Shown one piece after another: positions 1 to 4,708 of a stretch of 11,601 nt of DNA. The stretch spans positions 1 to 11,601 of the forward strand of contig JAITJY010000246.1 of the NCBI GenBank assembly GCA_031278675.1. The letters run 5' to 3'. Position numbers and translations under genes: made by a program. Below the pieces are notes generated by a model. The model saw only the letters and a program-made list of their open reading frames with translations, searched no databases and was not told the origin of the DNA. Each line of letters begins with the position of its first letter. The stretch's first letter is position 1. Source of the stretch: Bifidobacteriaceae bacterium (lineage in GTDB: Bacteria > Actinomycetota > Actinomycetes > Actinomycetales > WQXJ01).

Positions 1-15
1 GTGGAGCTGACCGGA

Positions 16-47
16 GGCGCTATTGCGGAGCAATGCCAATAGGCGCT
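16..47 (-). terminator. possible stem-loop downstream of ssrA
   Basis: Positions 16-25 can pair with 37-47 (one bulged G at 43), leaving an 11-nt loop; a smaller alternative is ATTGC-GGA-GCAAT (22-34). It begins about 36 nt past the tmRNA 3' end on the minus strand. There is no U-tract, so it could be either a terminator or a 3'-processing structure. Confidence 0.28.
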
Positions 48-82
48 GCGCCGTGGTTCGAGTGCGGGCGGCGGAACGAAAG

Positions 83-446
83 TGGAGCTGGGGGGAATTG
101 AACCCCCGTCCGAGAACCAAAGCACAGGTCTTCTCCGGGCGCAGCCAACAGATGGTTTTCTCAGCCCCGGCGCTGTTGTTGGCGACGCGCCGCCGGGCTC
201 AGTTGTCTAGGTGTCCCCCACCGCCGGACAACGCAGCGATGAGGCAGTGGGCTACTTTACGACGCCAATTCCCAGGCCGCAGCCGTTCCTGGGTTGACGG
301 GCAGGCCTCTCGCCTCAGGCGGCGAGGGCGAAGCCGGTGCGGTTAGATTTCGCACTTATTGTTCACGTGGAGCGTTTACGAGATAACCACGTCTCCTCGG
401 CCCGCTTCTCCTGAATCGACGATCCCCGTCGAAACCGATCAGCCCC
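83..446 (-). ncRNA. ssrA: tmRNA (transfer-messenger RNA)
   Basis: tmRNA rescues ribosomes stalled on broken mRNAs: it enters as an alanyl-tRNA mimic with SmpB and then templates a degradation tag. On the minus strand the 5' end reads GGGGCTGATCGGTTTCGAC, the standard tmRNA start. The 3' end reads GGGGGTTCAATTCCCCCC (T arm), then CAGCTCC and discriminator A. GGGGCTG pairs with CAGCTCC (one G-U) as the acceptor stem. Only one C of the CCA end is encoded, so CCA must be added after transcription. The length (about 364 nt) is normal for a one-piece actinobacterial tmRNA. The internal reading frame is listed separately. No convincing promoter was found upstream (447-490). The RNA class is certain; the exact ends are good to 1-2 nt. 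Confidence 0.97.
315..353 (-). other. tmRNA tag-peptide reading frame
   Basis: Minus-strand frame inside ssrA: resume codon GCG at 353-351, then codons for AKSNRTGFALAA and a TGA stop at 317-315. The ALAA end is the canonical degron read by ClpXP-type proteases. The upstream AATAAGT context matches the tmRNA resume site known from mycobacteria (AATAAGC before GCC). The tag differs at one position (G for E) from the Bifidobacterium tag as I remember it. Confidence 0.93.
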
Positions 447-498
447 TCTGTGTAGTTGTACACCCAGTCTAACGCGCCGCCCGCCAGGTTTGTTCCTT

Positions 499-582
499 CA
501 GCCAGCGCGCCGTCCGCCAGACGATGCCGCCCCCGCCGCCTCCCGCCTGTCCCCGTCCCAGCCAGCGCGCCGTCCGCCAGAC
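499..582. repeat. direct repeat, 24-bp core, 60-bp period, two copies
   Basis: A 24-bp sequence beginning CAGCCAGCGCGCCGTCCGCC occurs at 499-522 and again, identical, at 559-582. It lies in the 373-nt gene-free stretch (447-819) between ssrA and fixC. The spacer and downstream sequences (GATGCCGCCCCC and CTACGCTGCCCCCC) are C-rich and similar in style. The ingredients CCAGCGC, GTCCGC and CGATGCCG occur in the same order in the 49-bp array at 3561-3707, so the two may be related. The rest of the stretch holds the hairpins and promoter guess listed next; open frames crossing it have no convincing start or coding character. Confidence 0.85.
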
Positions 583-701
583 TACGCTGCCCCCCGCACC
601 CAGTTTGCGCGTCGCTAGATGGAGCAAAGATGAAGGAAATGGAGAGTTTGCGAAAAGCAGGGCTGTGGCCTATGCCCCTCACCGCTACACTGACGGAGCG
701 G

Positions 702-743
702 GGCGCGGCCACTGATGGCCGCGCCGAAACGAGCATTTTCGGC
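702..743 (+). other. strong hairpin with overlapping alternative hairpin
   Basis: GGCGCGGCCA (702-711) and TGGCCGCGCC (716-725) form a perfect 10-bp stem with a CTGA tetraloop. A second stem, GCCGAAA (723-729) with TTTCGGC (737-743), shares 723-725 with the first, so the two cannot both form fully. The first could be a U-poor terminator protecting fixC from upstream transcription. The pair could also be a leader switch if transcription starts upstream of 700. The structure is seen; the role is inference. Confidence 0.45.
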
Positions 744-768
744 TGGCTCCGCATAACTGGCACTTACC

Positions 769-797
769 TTGGACCGAGCTTTGGCCTCCCCTATGCG
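769..797 (+). promoter_or_regulatory. candidate fixC promoter
   Basis: TTGGAC (769-774), 17 nt, then TATGCG (792-797). This would start transcription near 804 and leave a leader of about 16 nt containing the ribosome binding site AAAGGAG (807-813) before the ATG at 820. Both boxes are imperfect: the -10 lacks the final T. Confidence 0.28.
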
Positions 798-819
798 TGG
801 CCCAAGAAAGGAGTAGATA

Positions 820-2109
820 ATGGCGGATTTCGACGCGATAGTGGTGGGCTCGGGTTGCGCCGGTCCGGTTGCGGCATATGAATTAGCGCGTGGCGGGAAG
901 AGCGTGCTGATCGTCGAACGCGGTAACTTCCCGGGCGCAAAGAATATGTCTGGCGGACGTTTGTACGCCCATTCGTTACGTCAAGTGTTTCCGGATTTCA
1001 CGTCATCGGCGCCGTTGGAGCGACGGATCACCCGGGAGCGAATTTCGCTGCTGGCGCCCGATTCGTGCGTAACTATCGAGGCCAGTGACCAAGCGATGCG
1101 CACCGAGCGCGGCGAATCCTATTCGGTGCTGCGGGCCCGGTTCGATCCGTGGCTGGCGGAGCGCGCGGAAGAAGCCGGCGCCGAGGCGATCGCTGGCATC
1201 GCGGTCGAATCGCTACTCAAGGACGGTTCGCGGGTCAGCGGCGTGCGGGCCGGCGATGACGAAATCACGGCCGACGTGGTGATCTTGGCCGATGGCGTCA
1301 ACTCGTTGCTATCGGCCCAGGCGGTGGGGGCGCCCCGACCGGCGCCCAATCAGGTGGCGGTTGGCGTCAAACAGGTGGTCGAACTGCCCGCCCAGGTGAT
1401 CTCCGACCGGTTCCAGGTCGCGGACGAGTCCGAAGGCGCAGCCTGGTTGTTCGTCGGTGATGCGACCCATGGACGGGTCGGCGGCGGTTTCCTTTACACC
1501 AACCGGGACACCATCTCGGTGGGGCTGGTCGCGACGGTGGCGGACCTGGTGAAGGCGGATACGCCGGTCTATCAGATGCTGGAGGACTTCAAGAATCATC
1601 CCGCGCTGGCGCCGGTGTTAGCGGGCGGCAAAGTGGTAGAGCATTCGGGCCACCTGGTGGCGGAGGGCGGTTTCGACGCCATGCCGCCGTTGGTGGCCGA
1701 TGGCGTGCTCCTCGCCGGAGAGAACGCCATGATGTGCGTCAATGCGGGCTACACGGTACGCGGTATGGATTTGGCGATCGCGGCGGGTATGCATGCGGGT
1801 CAGGCGGCTAAAGCCGCCCTGGATGCGGGCGACACGTCAGCCGAAGGGCTGGCCGGCTACAAACGGGCACTTCAGGACAGTTTTGTGCTGAAAGACCTGC
1901 GGACGCTGCGCCGGTTCCCGGCGTTCATGGAGCACACTAGCCGCATGTTTGACACCTATCCGGAACTGGCCGGTGCGGTGATGCGGGAACTGTTCCTGGT
2001 GGATGGGCGCCCGGTGCGCCCGCTGCGTAAGGCGGTCATGCCGATATTGAGACGGGTTGGGCTTGGTCACTTGGCGAGTGACGCATTGAGAGGGGTGAGG
2101 GCGCTGTGA
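820..2109 (+). CDS. fixC: FixC-like FAD-dependent oxidoreductase (ETF:quinone oxidoreductase family)
   Basis: Predicted flavoprotein that passes electrons from an electron-transfer flavoprotein (FixAB type) towards quinone or another acceptor, with FixX supplying the iron-sulfur cluster that FixC lacks. The 429 residues match the FixC length. A Rossmann FAD-binding motif, VVGSGCAGPVAAYEL, lies at residues 8-22 with the strand-2 acid in VLIVERG, followed by the family signature PGAKNMSGG (about 39-47). The C-terminal NAGYTVRGMDLAI (308-320) is typical of FixC. The family motif usually written GDAA reads G300-E301-N302-A303 here, an Asp-to-Glu change at a flavin-contacting position. The start is fixed by AAAGGAG six nucleotides before the ATG. 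The stop overlaps the fixX start. fixA and fixB are not in the window. E. coli YdiS/FixC-type proteins are the closest analogues; the substrate pathway is unknown. Confidence 0.88.
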   Translation: MADFDAIVVGSGCAGPVAAYELARGGKSVLIVERGNFPGAKNMSGGRLYAHSLRQVFPDFTSSAPLERRITRERISLLAPDSCVTIEASDQAMRTERGESYSVLRARFDPWLAERAEEAGAEAIAGIAVESLLKDGSRVSGVRAGDDEITADVVILADGVNSLLSAQAVGAPRPAPNQVAVGVKQVVELPAQVISDRFQVADESEGAAWLFVGDATHGRVGGGFLYTNRDTISVGLVATVADLVKADTPVYQMLEDFKNHPALAPVLAGGKVVEHSGHLVAEGGFDAMPPLVADGVLLAGENAMMCVNAGYTVRGMDLAIAAGMHAGQAAKAALDAGDTSAEGLAGYKRALQDSFVLKDLRTLRRFPAFMEHTSRMFDTYPELAGAVMRELFLVDGRPVRPLRKAVMPILRRVGLGHLASDALRGVRAL

Positions 2110-2405
2110 GCGAGTTGAAACCGATCACGGTGAATGTGGCCGGGTATCTGGCGCTGAACAAATATGAGGTGGACGAAGGGAATCCGCACATCAAGTTGGT
2201 CCTCGATCCGGCTCCGGCCGAGTTCGGGAAGCTGGTCCGGGTTTGTCCGGCCGCCTTGTATCAGGTGGATCAGTCGGGGGCGCAAACGTTCGACTATGCG
2301 GGCTGTTTGGAATGCGGTACCTGCCGAATCGTTGCGGGCGACACCATAATCCAAAGCTGGAACTACCCGGGCCCAACCATGGGAGTCGAATACCGGTACG
2401 GATAA
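2106..2405 (+). CDS. fixX: FixX ferredoxin-like protein
   Basis: Small iron-sulfur partner of FixC. Its 99 residues fit the family (E. coli FixX is about 95). The N-terminal LNKYEVDEGNPHI (17-29) and C-terminal GVEYRYG are FixX signatures. Four cysteines are placed as in FixX: C47 in VCPAALY, then C67, C70 and C73 in CLECGTC, sufficient for one [4Fe-4S] cluster. Most other ferredoxin features, including a second cluster motif, are absent. The start is GTG at 2106 inside GTGA, overlapping the fixC stop by 4 nt, so the two genes are surely translationally coupled. It probably acts on the cytoplasmic membrane face with FixC. The stop codon lies inside a 13-bp tandem repeat. Confidence 0.9.
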   Translation: MSELKPITVNVAGYLALNKYEVDEGNPHIKLVLDPAPAEFGKLVRVCPAALYQVDQSGAQTFDYAGCLECGTCRIVAGDTIIQSWNYPGPTMGVEYRYG

Positions 2406-2425
2406 CCGGTACGGATAACCGGTAC
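2391..2425. repeat. 13-bp tandem repeat and inverted repeats at the fixX 3' end
   Basis: CCGGTACGGATAA occurs at 2393-2405 and 2406-2418, then degenerates (CCGGTACCGC from 2419). The first copy encodes the end of FixX with its TAA stop. TACCGGT (2391-2397) can pair with ACCGGTA (2405-2411), and later copies offer the same pairing. The site sits in the 47-nt gap between the convergent fixX and pfkA and could act as a bidirectional terminator, though there is no T-tract. Confidence 0.6.
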
Positions 2426-2452
2426 CGCTACCCGGTGCGTCCCACCTCAGGG

Positions 2453-3478
2453 CTACCAGAGGGCCCGGGCCACGTCGACTAGTTCTTGGGGAACTTGTTT
2501 GACTTTGCCGGCGATCTGTTCCAGGGGCACCAACACGATGTCCTCGCCACGCACGGCGGTCATGACGTTGTATTCCCCGGCGGACAGGGCGTCGGCTGCG
2601 GCCACGCCGAACCGGGAGGCCAGGATGCGGTCGGTCGGGGTGGGCGTACCGCCGCGCTGGACGTGCCCGAGCACGGTCAGGCGGGCGTCGAACCCGGTGC
2701 GTTCACGCAGTTCAACCATGAGGCGTTCACCGATGGAACCGGCGACAATCCGGCCCTTCTCGTCGACTTGGGTGGCGAACTGGAGGTCGGTGCCCTCGGC
2801 TGGCTCGGCGCCCTCGGCCACCACGATGATGGAGAAGTTGGCATGCGAACGGTGCCGCCGCCGGACGAACCGGGCCACCTCCTCGATGTCGAATGGTTGC
2901 TCCGGGGTGATGATCAGGTCGGCCCCGCCTGCCATACCAGCGTTGACGGCAATCCATCCGACGGTATGACCCATGACCTCGACAATCATCACGCGGTTGT
3001 GGGACTCGGCGGTGGTGTGCAGCCGGTCGATCGCTTCGGTGGCAATGTTGACTGCGGTGTGGAAGCCGATTGATAGGTCGGTGCCTTCGACATCGTTATC
3101 GATTGTTTTTGGGATGCCCACAATCTTGATGCCGGCCTTTGCGACCCGGTGCGCGGCCTTCAGCGTCCCATCGCCGCCAATGCAGACGAGCGCTTCGACG
3201 CGTTCGGCCTCCAGGGTGGACAAGACGCCATCGATCCCGCCTTCGTTCTTGTGTGGATGGTAGCGGGCGGTCCCCAGCATGGTGCCGCCACGCGGCAGGA
3301 TTCCACGCACGTCTTCCCTGGTCAGCGGCACAATCTCGCCTTCGACCACGCCTCGCCAGCCGTTGCGGAACCCGACCATCGAATGGCCGTACTCCATCTC
3401 GGCCCGCTTGACCACAGCCCGGATGGCTGCGTTCAAACCGGGAACATCTCCCCCACCAGTGAGCACTCCGATACGCAT
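2453..3478 (-). CDS. pfkA: 6-phosphofructokinase (group III, predicted ATP-dependent)
   Basis: Phosphorylates fructose 6-phosphate to fructose 1,6-bisphosphate, the committing step of glycolysis, in the cytoplasm. The 341 residues are full length. GVLTGGGDVPGLN (4-16) is the nucleotide-binding start, GTAR (69-72) carries Arg72, and GGDGT (101-105) puts glycine at position 104, the residue that separates ATP-dependent enzymes from PPi-dependent ones (Asp/Glu). PKTIDND (123-129) carries Lys124 and catalytic Asp127, the combination of actinobacterial group III enzymes. GHVQRGGTPTPTDR binds the sugar phosphate. One oddity: the conserved MGR triplet is M169-G170-H171, a change at Arg171. AAGGGA precedes the ATG. 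The gene is convergent with fixX and is not an obvious operon partner of the TetR gene upstream. A possible -10 (TAGACT, minus strand, 3548-3543) has no good -35. Confidence 0.95.
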   Translation of the reverse strand: MRIGVLTGGGDVPGLNAAIRAVVKRAEMEYGHSMVGFRNGWRGVVEGEIVPLTREDVRGILPRGGTMLGTARYHPHKNEGGIDGVLSTLEAERVEALVCIGGDGTLKAAHRVAKAGIKIVGIPKTIDNDVEGTDLSIGFHTAVNIATEAIDRLHTTAESHNRVMIVEVMGHTVGWIAVNAGMAGGADLIITPEQPFDIEEVARFVRRRHRSHANFSIIVVAEGAEPAEGTDLQFATQVDEKGRIVAGSIGERLMVELRERTGFDARLTVLGHVQRGGTPTPTDRILASRFGVAAADALSAGEYNVMTAVRGEDIVLVPLEQIAGKVKQVPQELVDVARALW

Positions 3479-3560
3479 AACATTCCCTTCCGGCTAGTCC
3501 CCGAAGTCCCGCCCAACGGCGGCCAGGTAGACCACCACCGCGAGTCTACCGGGCACAGAC

Positions 3561-3707
3561 CCAGCGCAGCAGTCCGCACCGCCATTGCCCGATGCCGTCC
3601 CCCCTCGCCCCAGCGCAGCAGTCCGCACCGCCATTGCCCGATGCCGTCCCCCCTTGCCCCAGCGCAGCAGTCCGCACCGCCATTGCCCGATGCCGTCCCC
3701 CCAACCC
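3561..3707. repeat. 49-bp tandem repeat, three copies, upstream of pfkA
   Basis: Copies start at 3561, 3610 and 3659, each beginning CCAGCGCAGCAGTCCGCACC and continuing through CATTGCCCGATGCCGTCCCC. They are almost identical, differing only in the last few bases (CCCTCGCC, CCCTTGCC, CCCAACC). There are no spacers, so this is not a CRISPR array. The array fills much of the 292-nt gap between pfkA (start 3478) and the TetR stop (3771), and ends about 12 nt upstream of a possible pfkA -10 box. It is therefore either a neutral minisatellite or an array of sites affecting pfkA. Confidence 0.95.
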
Positions 3708-3770
3708 TTTTGCTTAGGGTCTGGTGTGCTGGCGCCTCGCGCGGCTGAGAACCAGCGTCCTGGCGGGTTG

Positions 3771-4358
3771 CTATCTTCGGACTGCGTCCCAGCAGCACGC
3801 TAGGACGTTGGTTTTCAATTGATCATCGGGGGGGAAACCCCCGAGGTAGAAGCTTTCGGCCACTGCCACTATCACGCCGCCGACAATTCTTTGCAGCAGC
3901 GCGAAATCGACTTCTTTGACGAGTCCTTGGGCCTGACCTGAGGCCAGGATCTGCCTGGACACACCAAAGATGTGGGCGGGGTTTTCCAGGTCCTCGGAAT
4001 CGACGGCGGTCCGGGCGAAAAAAGCGTACTGGTTGGTGAAGTTGAACTGATCGAAGTGCTCGATGCTGTAGTTCAAGAAGCGACGCAGCAACTCGTCGAA
4101 ATCGGCTTTGATGTCTCCGGTGCGTGCATACCCCGCCAGAACGGCGCCATTCATCCGCTCCATCGCGTCATCGTATAACGCGCGGAGCAACGTTTCTTTG
4201 GCGTCGAAGTAGTTGTACATTGTGCCGGAGCCGACCCCGGCCTCGTCCTGGATTTTGGCCATGGTTAGCGATTGAATACCGTCCTGCGAGACGATTCGCA
4301 ATGCTGCATCCAAAATGTCTTCCCGTTTACCCATTGGTCGGCCTTTCCGTCCGGTCAT
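3771..4358 (-). CDS. TetR/AcrR-family transcriptional regulator
   Basis: Probable ligand-responsive DNA-binding repressor. At 195 residues it has the usual TetR size. The N-terminal helix-turn-helix spans about residues 12-58, with TMAKIQDEAGVGSGTMYNYF (32-51) the clear signature: helix, turn, recognition helix ending in YNYF, then KETLL. The remaining ~135 residues are the variable ligand and dimer domain, with no match that predicts a ligand. A second ATG nine codons in (4334) has a better ribosome binding site (GGAAAGG, 7 nt before) and may be the true start, giving 187 residues; the sequence before it is short and basic. The gene is transcribed away from the hydrolase-transporter-esterase operon. 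A TetR-type palindrome at 4622-4639 overlaps that operon's start, so repression of the operon is the likely role. Autoregulation is not evident, since no second palindrome was found near its own start. Confidence 0.92.
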   Translation of the reverse strand: MTGRKGRPMGKREDILDAALRIVSQDGIQSLTMAKIQDEAGVGSGTMYNYFDAKETLLRALYDDAMERMNGAVLAGYARTGDIKADFDELLRRFLNYSIEHFDQFNFTNQYAFFARTAVDSEDLENPAHIFGVSRQILASGQAQGLVKEVDFALLQRIVGGVIVAVAESFYLGGFPPDDQLKTNVLACCWDAVRR

Positions 4359-4445
4359 TCACTTGTCACTCAAGCCTGCCGCGCGCTCACCAGCGCCTCG
4401 GTTTTGCCACATCCTGCCAGGCTGCCGCCCGGGCCACAACCCGGC

Positions 4446-4536
4446 GCCGGACAGTTTGGCGAGCGCGCACGGGTGGCTGGGCGCTCCAGCCCACGGCCGG
4501 ACAGTTTGGCGAGCCCGCGCAGGTGGCTGGGCGCTC
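4446..4536. repeat. 50-bp-period direct repeat, two copies
   Basis: A 41-bp sequence beginning GCCGGACAGTTTGGCGAGC and ending GGTGGCTGGGCGCTC occurs at 4446-4486 and 4496-4536, with 38 of 41 positions identical. It lies in the 350-nt gap between the TetR gene and the hydrolase gene, upstream of the promoter at 4583. Apart from this repeat, the promoter and the operator, nothing else was recognised in the gap. Confidence 0.88.
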
Positions 4537-4582
4537 GAAGCCGTCGCCCAGGCCACCACCTGCCCGCACGGCCGACCGAGTG

Positions 4583-4611
4583 TTGACAGAGCCGTCAGCG
4601 CCGGGTAGCGT
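4583..4611 (+). promoter_or_regulatory. promoter of the glycosidase-transporter-esterase operon
   Basis: A perfect -35 box TTGACA (4583-4588), a 17-nt spacer, and TAGCGT (4606-4611), which fits the actinobacterial -10 pattern TAnnnT. Transcription would start near 4618, leaving a leader of about 90 nt. It is the strongest sigma-70-type promoter in the window and points into the hydrolase gene. Confidence 0.75.
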
Positions 4612-4621
4612 CAGGGACCAG

Positions 4622-4639
4622 TTGGAATGTTCATTCCAA
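4622..4639. promoter_or_regulatory. palindromic operator, probably bound by the adjacent TetR protein
   Basis: TTGGAATG-TT-CATTCCAA: two perfect 8-bp half-sites around a 2-nt centre. Size and symmetry suit a TetR dimer. It begins about 4 nt past the predicted transcription start, so a bound repressor would block initiation or escape. No second copy was seen in the window. The palindrome is seen directly; the binding partner is inferred from the divergent TetR gene. Confidence 0.8.
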
Positions 4640-4708
4640 AACGCTTGGTTCGCCGCCAGACCACCAAGCGCACCGCACTTCGTGCGCGACTCAAAGAGGA
4701 GAGCATCA

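Noticed and set aside
1..9. GTGGAGCTG at the left edge repeats the end of ssrA (82-90), as an attachment-site duplicate for an island might.
   Set aside because: Only 9 bp match rightwards before divergence, the left side is out of view, and no integrase is present.
456..881. Open frame crossing the ssrA-fixC gap, with a possible internal start at 630.
   Set aside because: It runs into fixC in another frame, is repetitive and C-rich, and resembles no protein family.
2486..3073. Plus-strand frame of 195 codons opposite pfkA.
   Set aside because: Antisense to a fully conserved enzyme; composition is explained by pfkA codon bias.
3561..3707. Possible CRISPR array.
   Set aside because: Units are contiguous, with no unique spacers and no cas genes nearby.
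4124..4708. Upstream in-frame extension of the hydrolase (195 codons).
   Set aside because: It overlaps the TetR gene on the other strand and contains the promoter and operator; the ribosome binding site marks 4709 as the start.
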